A stretch of DNA of 64,000 nucleotides from Comamonas sp. (GCA_028690035.1 JAQVCA010000010.1:1-64000), one strand, 5' to 3'. Numbered from the stretch's first letter, positions 1-7,787 are shown. Notes: generated from the letters alone by a model not told the origin. Program-made: numbers and translations.

Positions 1-552
1 CAGTTCACCTACGAGGCTGGGGGTAATTCCACCGCAGGCATTGATCAGCCAGACCTCGGTTATGCGCAATTTGTGCAAAGCATCCTGGGCGTCAGCGTGC
101 CCACCTCAGGCGCTGTGACCTCGGGGCTGGTGACGATCGGCAGCAGTGTGTCCCCAGCCTCAGCCACCCCCGCAGGCCCACAGGAAGACTTCATCGTTTT
201 GCAGGCCAGCAGCCCTGGCACAGTGGGCGCCGGTGTGGGTAACGATGTCTATTTGCTCTCGGGCAGCATGATTCCCGCAGGCAAAGCCATCACGCTGAGC
301 GACGCGCAGGGCACCAACAGCATCCAGCTTGCCAGCGGTCTGCAAATTAGCTCGGCTCAGGTGGCAGCAAATGCCTTGAAACTCAACCTGGCCAACGGGT
401 CCAGCATCACCGTCCTGGGTGCCAGCCAGTTCACCTACGAGGCTGGGGGTAATTCCACCGCAGGCATTGATCAGCCAGACCTCGGTTATGCGCAATTTGT
501 GCAAAGCATCCTGGGCGTCAGCGTGCCCACCTCAGGCGCTGTGACCTCGGGG
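1..552 (+). repeat. 426-bp tandem coding repeat (end of one unit plus one full unit)
   Basis: Bases 1-126 and 427-552 are almost identical, differing at single positions such as ggctggtgacgatcgg versus ggccggtgacgattgg. The unit length is 426 bp (142 codons), so the frame is kept. Such high identity at DNA level points to recent duplication or gene conversion; more units may lie to the left of the window. Confidence 0.85.
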
Positions 553-930
553 CCGGTGACGATTGGCAGCACTGCGTCTTCAGCCACCCCGGTGAGTGGA
601 AATCAGACCGTGGTGGCAACCGCACAAGCGGATGTGTTCAGCTTCGATGTGGCCGCTGCCTTGGCGGATACGGCGGGAACCAACACCCAAGCGGGCATCA
701 GCGGCTTCTCTGCGTCCAGCGATAAGTTGCAAATCGATTTGCCAGTTGCCAACGCCAGCCTGACCACCTTGGCACAGCTCAACGGCGTGCAAGGGGTTGC
801 AGTGCAGGACGATCCGTTTGCGGGGGACACATTGATCGACTTTGGCAACGACGCCAACGGTGGGCAAAGTGTCGTGCTAAGGCTTATCGGCATTACCGAT
901 CCTGCGATGGTTCAGATTCAGGTGGTCTGA
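1..930 (+). CDS. C-terminal part of a large repetitive, probably secreted protein (5' truncated by the window edge)
   Basis: The reading frame is open from base 1, so only the last 309 residues are visible. A module of about 142 residues is repeated: residues 1-42 (QFTYEAGGNSTAGIDQPDLG...) recur nearly unchanged from residue 143, and at DNA level bases 1-126 match 427-552 almost exactly. Each module carries GNDVYLL and ANALKLNLANGSSITVLGAS segments, like the repeats of large type I secreted or surface proteins. The last 110 residues are a different domain (DVFSFDV...GISGFSASSDKLQIDL...LIDFGNDA) of the kind that ends such proteins and may carry the export signal. There are no cysteines, as is usual for exported repeat proteins. 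Function beyond a probable extracellular role is unknown, and neither the N terminus nor a secretion apparatus is in the window. Confidence 0.6.
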   Translation, partial: QFTYEAGGNSTAGIDQPDLGYAQFVQSILGVSVPTSGAVTSGLVTIGSSVSPASATPAGPQEDFIVLQASSPGTVGAGVGNDVYLLSGSMIPAGKAITLSDAQGTNSIQLASGLQISSAQVAANALKLNLANGSSITVLGASQFTYEAGGNSTAGIDQPDLGYAQFVQSILGVSVPTSGAVTSGPVTIGSTASSATPVSGNQTVVATAQADVFSFDVAAALADTAGTNTQAGISGFSASSDKLQIDLPVANASLTTLAQLNGVQGVAVQDDPFAGDTLIDFGNDANGGQSVVLRLIGITDPAMVQIQVV

Positions 931-1017
931 GCACCCACCCCCTCAAGGTAGTGCACCCGAACCTGAGCACGGCCCTTCATCGGTTCATCGGGAGGGGTGC
1001 CGCTCACACCGCCCCGA

Positions 1018-1683
1018 TCAGCCCCCCAGCAGCGCGGGCAGTTCGGCCATATCGCGCAGCACGCGCTGGGCGCCGGCGGCCAACAGCGCTTCGGGCGTGG
1101 TGTGGCCGCCCTCGCGCGGGCAATAGCCCCAGACGGTGGCGCCCGCAGCCAGGCCCGCTTGCAGACCGGGCAAGGCATCTTCAATCACCAGGCAACGGCG
1201 CGCATCGAGCTGCAGCGAGGCGGCAGCGGCCAGGTACACGTCCGGGAAGGGTTTGGTGCGCGGCAGGTCGTGGCCGCTGAAGATGTGCGGATCGAACAGC
1301 TCCCAGAGGCCCACTTTGTTCAATTGCATGAGCACCTTGGCCTTGTCCGCGCCGCTGGCCACGGCGATCTTGCCGCCCAGCAGCGCATGGCATTGCTGCA
1401 CGGTGGCCACGGCGCCGGGGATGGCTTGCAGGTGCGCGTGCAGGCCTTCGTCGCGCAGGGCGTAAAAGCGCGCCATCCAATCGTCGGTGAGGGGCTGACC
1501 GGTTTCGCGCTCAATGCGTGCGGTTTCGCTGCGCACGGTTTTGCCGATAAAAATCTGCAGGCATTCGGCCTCGGAAATCGCCCAACCCGAGGCATTGAGC
1601 ATGGCGTGCAGGGCGCGGTTGGTGATGTGTTCGCTGTCAACGAGCACGCCGTCGCAGTCGAACAAGATGCCTTCAAATTGCAT
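1018..1683 (-). CDS. HAD superfamily (subfamily IA) hydrolase, phosphoglycolate phosphatase/beta-phosphoglucomutase type
   Basis: A 221-residue HAD phosphatase. Motif I is DCDGVLVDSE near residue 8, motif II is the Ser of AVASGADK, the motif III Lys lies in RTKPFPDVYL, and motif IV is VIEDALPGLQAG. An alpha-helical cap domain separates motifs I and II (residues about 17-85), as in subfamily IA. The start at 1683 (MQFEGILFDCDG) is chosen because motif I then lies at the usual distance from the N terminus; upstream in-frame starts only add residues without homology. The substrate cannot be read from the sequence; a small phosphorylated metabolite is likely. The next gene on this strand, the YchJ-like one, lies 52 bp upstream, and a degenerate hairpin repeat fills the gap. 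Confidence 0.85.
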   Translation of the reverse strand: MQFEGILFDCDGVLVDSEHITNRALHAMLNASGWAISEAECLQIFIGKTVRSETARIERETGQPLTDDWMARFYALRDEGLHAHLQAIPGAVATVQQCHALLGGKIAVASGADKAKVLMQLNKVGLWELFDPHIFSGHDLPRTKPFPDVYLAAAASLQLDARRCLVIEDALPGLQAGLAAGATVWGYCPREGGHTTPEALLAAGAQRVLRDMAELPALLGG

Positions 1684-1732
1684 AGCTGATGGCGCTTTCT
1701 GGATAAGGGCTAAAGCCTGATTTTGCTTGTAT
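1682..1732. repeat. Degenerate copy of the intergenic hairpin family
   Basis: The stretch ATAGCTGATGGCGCTTTCTG followed by GATAAGGGCTAAAGCC resembles one arm and the loop of the AGCTG-AGCGCTTG elements found elsewhere in the window (for example 6459-6534), but its arms do not pair well. It lies between the YchJ-like gene and the HAD gene. Assignment rests on similarity by eye only. Confidence 0.4.
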
Positions 1733-1735
1733 TTT

Positions 1736-2182
1736 TTAGTCAAACAAGTCGCCATCGACGTAGTACCAGCGCGCCAGTCCATCGGGGGCATCGGCCACTT
1801 CGCGCACAAAGCGGCTGCGCTCATGCAGGCGCACAGCGCGGCCTTGCACGCGAAAGCGGGCGGCAAATTCCACTTCGGCATGGTCGGGGCCGGTGGCTTT
1901 GAACGCTTTAACTTGTAAGCCCAGCCATTTGGCACCGGGCTCAAAGTCCAAGGTGGCCGGGCGGGTGCTGGGATGCCAGGTGGCTTGCAGGTAGGCGGCG
2001 TTTTCGCGCACAAAAGCGCTGTAGCGCGAGCGCATCAGGTGTTCGGCATCGGGGGCCGCATGGCTAGCGTAGTGGTCAATGAAGCGGCCACAGCAGGCGC
2101 TGTACGCCATGGGTTGCTGTTGGGCGTGGGCACGGCCACAGGGGCAGGGCAGGGGCTTCAGGGCGGAGCGGGGGGCAGACAT
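1736..2182 (-). CDS. YchJ family protein (SEC-C motif, UPF0225)
   Basis: A 148-residue protein with a Cys-rich N terminus: CPCGRA near residue 13 and a later CCGRF, the zinc-binding SEC-C-like motif of YchJ proteins. It is followed by the conserved [10 protein letters not shown] and [12 protein letters not shown] segments and a C-terminal domain ending [10 protein letters not shown]. The family is widespread in proteobacteria, but its biochemical role is not established. The ATG at 2182 is chosen because the family starts just ahead of the first Cys pair; in-frame upstream codons would run into the operator-containing gap before the MerR gene. It is divergent from the LiuR-type gene with 94 bp between them. 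Confidence 0.85.
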   Translation of the reverse strand: MSAPRSALKPLPCPCGRAHAQQQPMAYSACCGRFIDHYASHAAPDAEHLMRSRYSAFVRENAAYLQATWHPSTRPATLDFEPGAKWLGLQVKAFKATGPDHAEVEFAARFRVQGRAVRLHERSRFVREVADAPDGLARWYYVDGDLFD

Positions 2183-2249
2183 GGGGCGATTTTTGCAGAC
2201 CCCGGGCGCACGCTGGGGAAAATCCCTGACGTTGTTTGTGTTCTGGACG

Positions 2250-2265
2250 TTGACGTTAACGTCAA
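2250..2265. promoter_or_regulatory. Perfect 16-bp palindrome, probable LiuR operator 1 (autoregulatory)
   Basis: TTGACGTTAACGTCAA is its own reverse complement and lies 11 bp ahead of the start of the MerR-family gene. A close relative (2718-2733) lies directly downstream of that gene. Palindromes of this TTGACGT/ACGTCAA type are the known kind of LiuR site in proteobacteria. A candidate -10 hexamer, AATAAT, at 2264-2269 overlaps its right edge, so binding would block the regulator's own transcription. Confidence 0.75.
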
Positions 2266-2276
2266 TAATCTGTGCT

Positions 2277-2717
2277 ATGCACCACGATCCTTCAGCCCCT
2301 GACGCCTCCAGCGGCGCGGCCCCCGAGTACACGATCAGCGATCTGGCCAAAGAGTTTGACCTGACCACGCGCGCCATCCGTTTCTATGAAGACATGGGCC
2401 TGCTGCAACCCCGGCGCGAGGGCTCGGGCGGGCGCACGCGCATCTACAGCGCACGCGATCGAGCGCGCCTCAAGCTGACGTTGCGCGCCAAGCGCTTGGG
2501 CCTGTCGCTCAACGAGGCCAAAGAGATCATCGAGGTGTACGACAGCCCGCGCGATACCGGCGTGCAACTGGAAAAGTTTTTGCAGATCCTGGCCCAGCAT
2601 CGCATGCAGCTGGAAGAGCGCATGCAGGATTTGCAGATCACGCTGGATGAGGTGCGTGCCCAGGAGAAAGAAGCCCAGGCCCTGCTGCGCAAGCTGCAGG
2701 CACGTAAGGCTACTTAA
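2277..2717 (+). CDS. liuR: MerR family transcriptional regulator, LiuR type (branched-chain amino acid degradation)
   Basis: A 146-residue MerR regulator. The winged helix-turn-helix is [20 protein letters not shown] followed by [12 protein letters not shown] and the wing residues [16 protein letters not shown] long coiled coil fills residues about 90-140 ([17 protein letters not shown]...). There is no metal-binding Cys set, which fits LiuR rather than MerR/CueR. It stands directly before a thioesterase and isovaleryl-CoA dehydrogenase, with palindromic operators on both sides, so it most likely controls leucine/isovalerate catabolism and itself, probably responding to an acyl-CoA. No Shine-Dalgarno sequence precedes the ATG, and a possible -10 (2264-2269) would place transcription start at or next to the ATG, so a leaderless mRNA is possible. 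Confidence 0.88.
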   Translation: MHHDPSAPDASSGAAPEYTISDLAKEFDLTTRAIRFYEDMGLLQPRREGSGGRTRIYSARDRARLKLTLRAKRLGLSLNEAKEIIEVYDSPRDTGVQLEKFLQILAQHRMQLEERMQDLQITLDEVRAQEKEAQALLRKLQARKAT

Positions 2718-2746
2718 TTGACGTTTACGTAAAGTGCGCGTAGAAA
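2718..2746 (+). promoter_or_regulatory. Promoter of the thioesterase/liuA operon with overlapping LiuR operator 2
   Basis: TTGACGTTTACGTAAA (2718-2733) is a 16-bp imperfect palindrome of the same type as the one at 2250. Its first six bases (TTGACG) form a good -35 element, followed after 17 bp by TAGAAA (2741-2746) as -10. The operator covers the -35 and half the spacer, which fits repression by steric exclusion. The 17-bp spacing differs from the 19-20 bp seen at classical MerR-activated promoters. The palindrome begins one base after the regulator's stop codon. Confidence 0.7.
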
Positions 2747-2768
2747 CGCGTTGCAGCAAGGAGATCGT

Positions 2769-3218
2769 ATGACGATGTTGGACAGTGCGGCCGAGCAGCG
2801 CCTGCGCGAGAGTTTTGCCCTACAGGGGGCCATGGCCACGCTGGGCGCGCAGCTTGCGCATGTGGCGCACGGTCGGGTGCATATCTGCTTCGACTGGGCC
2901 CCGGGCCTGTCGCAGCAGCACGGCTTTATCCACGCTGGGATGATGGCCACGGCGCTGGATTCGGCCTGTGGCTACGCCGGTTTGTCGGTGATACCGCTGG
3001 ATGCTGGGGTGCTGTCCATCGAGTTCAAGATCAATCTGCTGGCCCCCGCCAAGGGGCAAAGCTTTCGCTGCGAGGGCGAAGTGCTCAAACCCGGACGCAC
3101 GATTGTGGTGACCGAAGGGCGTGCCTACGCCCTGGACAACGGCCAGGAGAAGCTGGTCGCCACCATGCAGTGCACGCTAATGGCGCTGCAAGGCCGCCCA
3201 GGCATTGCAGCGGTCTGA
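2769..3218 (+). CDS. PaaI family thioesterase (hotdog fold)
   Basis: A 149-residue hotdog-fold protein. The PaaI/DUF4442-type core is HVAHGRVHICFDW, QQHGFIHAGMMATALDSACGYA (the HGFIHAG stretch is the active-site loop) and SIEFKINLLAPAKG. Such enzymes hydrolyse acyl-CoA thioesters and may relieve build-up of CoA intermediates during isovalerate breakdown. The ATG at 2769 is preceded by AAGGAG with a 5-base gap. An in-frame start further upstream at 2751 would lie ahead of that site. It is the first gene behind LiuR operator 2 and precedes liuA by 67 bp. The exact substrate is not known. Confidence 0.85.
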   Translation: MTMLDSAAEQRLRESFALQGAMATLGAQLAHVAHGRVHICFDWAPGLSQQHGFIHAGMMATALDSACGYAGLSVIPLDAGVLSIEFKINLLAPAKGQSFRCEGEVLKPGRTIVVTEGRAYALDNGQEKLVATMQCTLMALQGRPGIAAV

Positions 3219-3285
3219 GGCACCATGCCAGCGACTTGGCGGTATTTTTAATTTCTAGACAAACCTTTTCCAAGGAGACATCCCC

Positions 3286-4467
3286 ATGACCAATCTGCCC
3301 GGCCTGAACTTCCAGCTTGGTGAAGATATTGATGCGCTGCGCGATGCCGTGCGCGACTTTGCCCAGGCAGAAATCGCCCCGCGTGCCGCCGAGATCGACA
3401 AGAGCGACCAGTTCCCCATGGACTTGTGGCAAAAATTTGGCGAACTGGGCGTGCTGGGCATCACCGTGGGCGAGGAATACGGCGGTGCCAACATGGGCTA
3501 CCTGGCGCACATGGTGGCCATGGAAGAAATCTCGCGCGCCAGCGCCTCGGTGGGCCTCTCTTATGGCGCGCATTCCAACCTGTGCGTGAACCAGATCAAC
3601 CGCAACGGCAACGCCGCGCAAAAAGCCAAGTACCTGCCCAAGCTGATTTCCGGCGAGCACGTGGGCGCGCTGGCCATGAGCGAGCCGGGTGCGGGCTCGG
3701 ACGTGATCAGCATGAAGCTCAAAGCCGAAGACAAGGGCGGCTACTACCTGCTCAACGGCAACAAGATGTGGATCACCAACGGCCCCGACGCCGACACCCT
3801 GGTGGTCTATGCCAAGACCGAGCCTGAGCTGGGTGCGCGCGGCGTCACGGCCTTTTTGATCGAAAAAGGCATGAAGGGCTTTTCCATTGCGCAAAAGCTC
3901 GACAAGCTGGGGATGCGCGGCAGCCACACCGGCGAGCTGGTGTTCCAGGACGTGGAAGTGCCCGCTGAAAACGTGCTGGGCAACGTCAACGGCGGCGCCA
4001 AGGTGTTGATGAGCGGGCTCGATTACGAGCGCGCCGTGCTCACCGGCGGCCCGCTGGGCATCATGCAGGCGGTGATGGACAACGTGGTGCCCTACATCCA
4101 CGACCGCAAGCAGTTTGGCCAAAGCATTGGCGAGTTCCAGCTCATCCAGGGCAAGGTGGCCGACATGTACACCGTGCTGCAAGCGGGCCGCAGCTTTGCT
4201 TACACCGTGGCCAAAAACCTGGACATGCTGGGTACGGATCACGTGCGCCAGGTGCGCAAAGACTGCGCCAGTGTGATTTTGTGGACCGCCGAAAAAGCCA
4301 CCTGGATGGCGGGCGAGGGCATCCAAATCCACGGCGGCAATGGTTATATCAACGAGTACCCCCTGGGCCGCTTGTGGCGCGATGCGAAACTCTACGAAAT
4401 CGGCGCAGGCACCAGCGAAATCCGCCGCATGCTGATTGGCCGGGAGCTGTTCGCCGAGACTTGTTGA
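3286..4467 (+). CDS. liuA: Isovaleryl-CoA dehydrogenase
   Basis: A 393-residue FAD acyl-CoA dehydrogenase that oxidises isovaleryl-CoA to 3-methylcrotonyl-CoA in leucine breakdown. The family signatures [13 protein letters not shown] (residues 128-140) and the C-terminal [11 protein letters not shown] are present. The catalytic base marks the subtype: isovaleryl-CoA dehydrogenases carry it in the G-helix, and here Glu248 sits in [15 protein letters not shown], while the position used by other family members (YEGTS) reads EIGAGTS without Glu. A strong AAGGAG lies 8 bases before the ATG. It is probably co-transcribed from the LiuR-controlled promoter at 2718. Confidence 0.95.
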   Translation: MTNLPGLNFQLGEDIDALRDAVRDFAQAEIAPRAAEIDKSDQFPMDLWQKFGELGVLGITVGEEYGGANMGYLAHMVAMEEISRASASVGLSYGAHSNLCVNQINRNGNAAQKAKYLPKLISGEHVGALAMSEPGAGSDVISMKLKAEDKGGYYLLNGNKMWITNGPDADTLVVYAKTEPELGARGVTAFLIEKGMKGFSIAQKLDKLGMRGSHTGELVFQDVEVPAENVLGNVNGGAKVLMSGLDYERAVLTGGPLGIMQAVMDNVVPYIHDRKQFGQSIGEFQLIQGKVADMYTVLQAGRSFAYTVAKNLDMLGTDHVRQVRKDCASVILWTAEKATWMAGEGIQIHGGNGYINEYPLGRLWRDAKLYEIGAGTSEIRRMLIGRELFAETC

Positions 4468-4498
4468 TTTAACCCACGAAACCTCTTAAAGGAGCCCT

Positions 4499-5161
4499 AT
4501 GCCCACGACGACCATCGACGACCTCTTAGCCAATAACCGTGAGTGGGCCCAGCGCGTCGAATGCGAGCGTCCCGGCTTTTTCACCAAACTGACCGAGCAA
4601 CAAAACCCCAAATACATGTGGATTGGTTGCTCGGACAGCCGGGTGCCCGCCAACCAGATCAGCGGACTGGAGCCCGGCGAGGTGTTTGTCCACCGCAACG
4701 TGGCCAACGTCGTCGTGCCCAGCGACTTGAACTGCCTCTCGACCATTCAATACGCCATTGACCAGCTCAAGGTCGAGCACTTGATGGTCGTGGGCCACTA
4801 CGGCTGCGGCGGCGTGCTGGCGGCCCTGGAAGAATTGCGCGTGGGCCTGGCCGACAACTGGATTCGCCACGTCAAAGACGTGCGCGTCAAGCACTACCAC
4901 CTGATCAAAAACACCGCCGTGCAGCACCGCCACGATGTGCTGTGCGAGCTGAACGTGATTGAGCAGGTGATGAACGTCGCGCAAAGCACCGTCATGCAAG
5001 ATGCCTGGGCCCGTGGCCAAAAAGTCACCCTGCACGGCTGGTGCTACAGCCTGAAAAACGGCTTGATCACCAACCTGGAAATCACCCTGCCCGGCGTGGG
5101 CGGCCTGTACGACGTGCATGAACGGGCCGTGGAACTGGTCGCTACCCGCGAGCGCAGCTAA
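4499..5161 (+). CDS. can: Beta-class carbonic anhydrase
   Basis: A 220-residue cytoplasmic carbonic anhydrase interconverting CO2 and bicarbonate. Zinc ligands and the catalytic dyad are clear: Cys44, Asp46 and Arg48 in CSDSRVP, and His100 and Cys103 in HYGCGG. It follows liuA by 31 bp with AAGGAG before the ATG, so it is very likely in the same operon. In leucine degradation, bicarbonate is the co-substrate of methylcrotonyl-CoA carboxylase, which explains the linkage, although the carboxylase genes are not seen here. It is followed by an intrinsic terminator. Confidence 0.95.
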   Translation: MPTTTIDDLLANNREWAQRVECERPGFFTKLTEQQNPKYMWIGCSDSRVPANQISGLEPGEVFVHRNVANVVVPSDLNCLSTIQYAIDQLKVEHLMVVGHYGCGGVLAALEELRVGLADNWIRHVKDVRVKHYHLIKNTAVQHRHDVLCELNVIEQVMNVAQSTVMQDAWARGQKVTLHGWCYSLKNGLITNLEITLPGVGGLYDVHERAVELVATRERS

Positions 5162-5181
5162 CCCCCTGAATTTCCCCCCTC

Positions 5182-5207
5182 AACCAGCGCCCCGGCGCTG
5201 GTTTTTC
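5182..5207 (+). terminator. Intrinsic terminator after can
   Basis: AACCAGCGC (5182-5190), a 4-base loop, then GCGCTGGTT (5195-5203) form a perfect 9-bp stem followed by a short T run (TTTTT ending at 5206). It separates the liuA-can unit from the thiolase gene. Confidence 0.75.
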
Positions 5208-5227
5208 TACACCCAGGAGAACACAAC

Positions 5228-6418
5228 ATGTCCCACCAGCAAGACCCCGTCGTCATCGTCAGCGCCGTGCGCACCCCCATGGGCGCCTTCCAGGGCGGTT
5301 TTTCCGACCTGGCCGCGCACGACCTGGGCGGCGCTGCGATCAAGGCCGCCGTCGCGCGCGCCGGCATCGCCCCGGAAAAAGTCGAAGAAGTGCTGTTTGG
5401 CAACTGCCTGATGGCCGGCCAGGGCCAAGCCCCCGCCCGCCAAGCCGGTTTCAAAGGCGGCCTGCCGCAAAGCACCGGTGCCGTCACCCTGTCGAAAATG
5501 TGCGGTGCGGGCATGGAAGCGACCATTCTGGCGCACGACCAGATCGTGGCCGGCAGCCGCGAGGTCATGGTTGCGGGCGGCATGGAGAGCATGACCAACG
5601 CCCCGTATTTGCTGAAAAAAGGCCGGGGCGGCTACCGCATGGGCCACGACAAGGTGTTTGACCACATGATGCTCGACGGCCTGGAAGACGCTTACGAAGC
5701 GGGCCGCAGCATGGGCACCTTTGGCGAAGACTGCGCCGCCAAATACCAATTCACCCGCGAGCAACAGGATGCCTTTGCCATCGCCAGCGTGACGCGGGCC
5801 CAGCAAGCGATTGAATCGGGCGCGTTCAAGGCCGAAATCACCCCCGTGACCTTCCAGACGCGCAAGGGCGAAGTGACCATCGACCAAGACGAAGGCCCCT
5901 TGAAAATCCGCACCGACAAAATCCCCACACTGCGCCCTGCGTTCAAAAAGGACGGCACCATCACCGCCGCCGCCAGCTCCAGCATCAACGATGGCGCTGC
6001 CGCCCTGGTGCTGATGCGCCAATCGACCGCGCAGCAGCTGGGCTGCACGCCGCTGGCCAAAATCGTCGCCCACGCCACCCACGCGCAAGCGCCGGAATGG
6101 TTCACCACCGCCCCGGTGGGGGCCACCGAAAAGGCACTGAAAAAAGCCGGCTGGAAGGTCGAAGATGTCGATCTGTGGGAAATCAACGAAGCCTTTGCCG
6201 TGGTGCCCATGGCGCTGATGGCCGATCTGGGCGTGCCGCACGAGAAGGTGAACGTCAACGGCGGCGCGTGCGCCTTGGGCCACCCCATCGGCGCCAGCGG
6301 CGCGCGCATCATGGTCACGCTGATCCACGCCTTGAAGGCCCGTGGCCTCAAGCGCGGCCTGGCCACGCTGTGCATCGGCGGTGGTGAAGGTACCGCACTG
6401 GCGCTGGAGCTGGTCTGA
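5228..6418 (+). CDS. atoB: Acetyl-CoA acetyltransferase (thiolase)
   Basis: A 396-residue biosynthetic/degradative thiolase condensing or cleaving acetoacetyl-CoA. The acylated nucleophile is Cys92 in SKMCGAGMEA, followed by GGMESMTNAPYLL. The second catalytic pair is His in NGGACALGHPIGASGAR and Cys in LCIGGGEG near the C terminus. A good GGAG precedes the ATG. In this context it would finish leucine breakdown at acetoacetyl-CoA; related enzymes in this group also feed polyhydroxybutyrate synthesis. The substrate range (C4 versus longer acyl-CoA) cannot be decided from sequence, so the symbol is by similarity. Confidence 0.9.
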   Translation: MSHQQDPVVIVSAVRTPMGAFQGGFSDLAAHDLGGAAIKAAVARAGIAPEKVEEVLFGNCLMAGQGQAPARQAGFKGGLPQSTGAVTLSKMCGAGMEATILAHDQIVAGSREVMVAGGMESMTNAPYLLKKGRGGYRMGHDKVFDHMMLDGLEDAYEAGRSMGTFGEDCAAKYQFTREQQDAFAIASVTRAQQAIESGAFKAEITPVTFQTRKGEVTIDQDEGPLKIRTDKIPTLRPAFKKDGTITAAASSSINDGAAALVLMRQSTAQQLGCTPLAKIVAHATHAQAPEWFTTAPVGATEKALKKAGWKVEDVDLWEINEAFAVVPMALMADLGVPHEKVNVNGGACALGHPIGASGARIMVTLIHALKARGLKRGLATLCIGGGEGTALALELV

Positions 6419-6458
6419 TCGGTACACCGCTGAACGGTAGGTAAAACTATAAAAAATG

Positions 6459-6534
6459 AGCTGCCAGCGCTTGCTGGGTGTGGTTTTTAAGATGTTTTAA
6501 TCCTAAAAACCAATCCTATAGAGCGCTGGCAGCT
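6459..6534. repeat. Long-form intergenic hairpin element
   Basis: The outer arms are a perfect 13-bp inverted repeat: AGCTGCCAGCGCT at 6459-6471 and AGCGCTGGCAGCT at 6522-6534. Nested inside is a second perfect 8-bp stem, TGGTTTTT (6481-6488) with AAAAACCA (6505-6512). It lies between the thiolase and the acyl-CoA dehydrogenase gene, about 40 bp after the thiolase stop. It is the clearest example of a family with further copies at 18548, 28294, 34100, 37239, 43455 and 52887. Confidence 0.9.
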
Positions 6535-6573
6535 ATCAAATTAAAGAAATTCAAAAATTCCAAGGAGACACCC

Positions 6574-7704
6574 ATGCTGCTGACCCAAGACCAGACCATG
6601 GTGCGCGACGCTGTGCGCGACTTTGTGACCGAGCAAATCACCCCCCACGCCGCGCGCTGGGACAAAGAGCACCACTTCCCGCGCGACGTACACCAGGGCT
6701 TGGCGGCCTTGGGGGCCTACGGCATTTGCGTCCCCGAGGAGTACGGCGGTGCCGGGCTGGACTACGTCACGCTGGCGCTGGTGCTGGAAGAAATTGCCGC
6801 TGGCGATGGTGGCACCAGCACGGCCATCAGCGTGACCAACTGCCCGGTCAATGCCATTCTCATGCGCTATGGCAGCGAAGCGCAAAAGCAGCAGTGGCTG
6901 GCGCCGCTGGCGCGCGGCGAGATGCTGGGGGCGTTTTGTCTGACCGAGCCGCATGTGGGCTCCGACGCTTCGGCGCTGCGCACCACGGCGGTGAAAGAGG
7001 GCAACGAATATGTGCTCAACGGGGTGAAGCAGTTCATCACCAGCGGCAAGAACGGCCAGGTGGCCATCGTCATCGCCGTGACCGACAAGGCGGCGGGCAA
7101 AAAAGGCATGAGCGCCTTCATCGTGCCTACCAGCGCCCCAGGTTATGTGGTGGCGCGCCTGGAAGACAAGCTGGGCCAGCACAGCAGCGACACCGCACAA
7201 ATCAATTTTGACAACTGCCGCATTCCCGCCGAGAACCTGATTGGCCAGGAAGGCGAGGGCTACAAAATTGCCCTGGGCGGTCTGGAGGGCGGGCGCATTG
7301 GCATTGCTGCGCAAAGCGTGGGCATGGCGCGCGCGGCCTTTGAGGCGGCGCTGCAGTACAGCAAAGAGCGCGAGAGCTTTGGCAAGCCCATCTTCAACCA
7401 CCAGGCCGTGGGCTTTCGCCTGGCCGAATGCGCCACGCAGATCGAGGCGGCGCGCCAGCTGATTTGGCACGCGGCCAGCCTGCGCGATGCTGGTCAGCCC
7501 TGCCTGAAAGAGGCCGCCATGGCCAAGCTGTTTGCCAGCGAGATGGCCGAGCGCGTGTGCAGCGCCGCCATCCAAACGCTGGGCGGCTACGGCGTGGTGA
7601 ACGACTTCCCGGTCGAGCGCATTTACCGCGACGTGCGCGTGTGCCAAATCTACGAAGGCACCAGCGACGTACAAAAAATCCTCATCCAGCGCGCGCTGGC
7701 CTGA
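6574..7704 (+). CDS. Acyl-CoA dehydrogenase (short-chain type)
   Basis: A 376-residue acyl-CoA dehydrogenase starting MLLTQDQTMVRDAVRDFV, with AAGGAG 6 bases before the ATG. Signatures are AFCLTEPHVGSDA for flavin/substrate binding and, near the C terminus, IYEGTSDVQKI, where Glu361 is the general-base position of short- and medium-chain enzymes. This distinguishes it from the upstream isovaleryl-CoA dehydrogenase. It probably acts on short-chain or methyl-branched acyl-CoA. A hairpin element separates it from the thiolase gene, so it may have its own promoter. Confidence 0.9.
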   Translation: MLLTQDQTMVRDAVRDFVTEQITPHAARWDKEHHFPRDVHQGLAALGAYGICVPEEYGGAGLDYVTLALVLEEIAAGDGGTSTAISVTNCPVNAILMRYGSEAQKQQWLAPLARGEMLGAFCLTEPHVGSDASALRTTAVKEGNEYVLNGVKQFITSGKNGQVAIVIAVTDKAAGKKGMSAFIVPTSAPGYVVARLEDKLGQHSSDTAQINFDNCRIPAENLIGQEGEGYKIALGGLEGGRIGIAAQSVGMARAAFEAALQYSKERESFGKPIFNHQAVGFRLAECATQIEAARQLIWHAASLRDAGQPCLKEAAMAKLFASEMAERVCSAAIQTLGGYGVVNDFPVERIYRDVRVCQIYEGTSDVQKILIQRALA

Positions 7705-7725
7705 GGTCTTGCTGGGTCACCTCGT

Positions 7726-7740
7726 GCCCTGTTACAGGGC
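7726..7740. promoter_or_regulatory. 15-bp palindrome ahead of the diguanylate cyclase gene
   Basis: GCCCTGTTACAGGGC is a perfect 7-bp inverted repeat with one central base. It is followed by TAAAAT (7747-7752), a good -10 hexamer, 36 bp before the GGDEF gene start. It could be an operator overlapping the promoter, or the stem of a weak terminator for the preceding gene, though there is no T run. No known regulator motif is recognised. Confidence 0.4.
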
Positions 7741-7787
7741 GGCGCCTAAAATGACAGGCTCATTTCTTGATGCATATGGCCTGATTC

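Noticed and set aside
931-1017. Bidirectional terminator between the repeat protein and the HAD gene
   Set aside because: CACCCCCTC and GGAGGGGTG are only loosely complementary, 50 bp apart, and no T run follows on either strand.
3085-4332. Very long open frames antisense to coding genes, for example 3085-4332 opposite liuA, 5207-6427 opposite atoB and 40153-41691 opposite groEL
   Set aside because: They mirror the codon pattern of a strongly recognisable gene on the other strand, are rich in His/Ala/Arg, have no ribosome sites and no recognisable domains.
6459-6534. Reading the hairpin elements as ends of an insertion sequence or MITE
   Set aside because: No flanking target-site duplications are visible at the copies checked and arm sequences vary with kept pairing; a mobile origin is still possible but not supported here.
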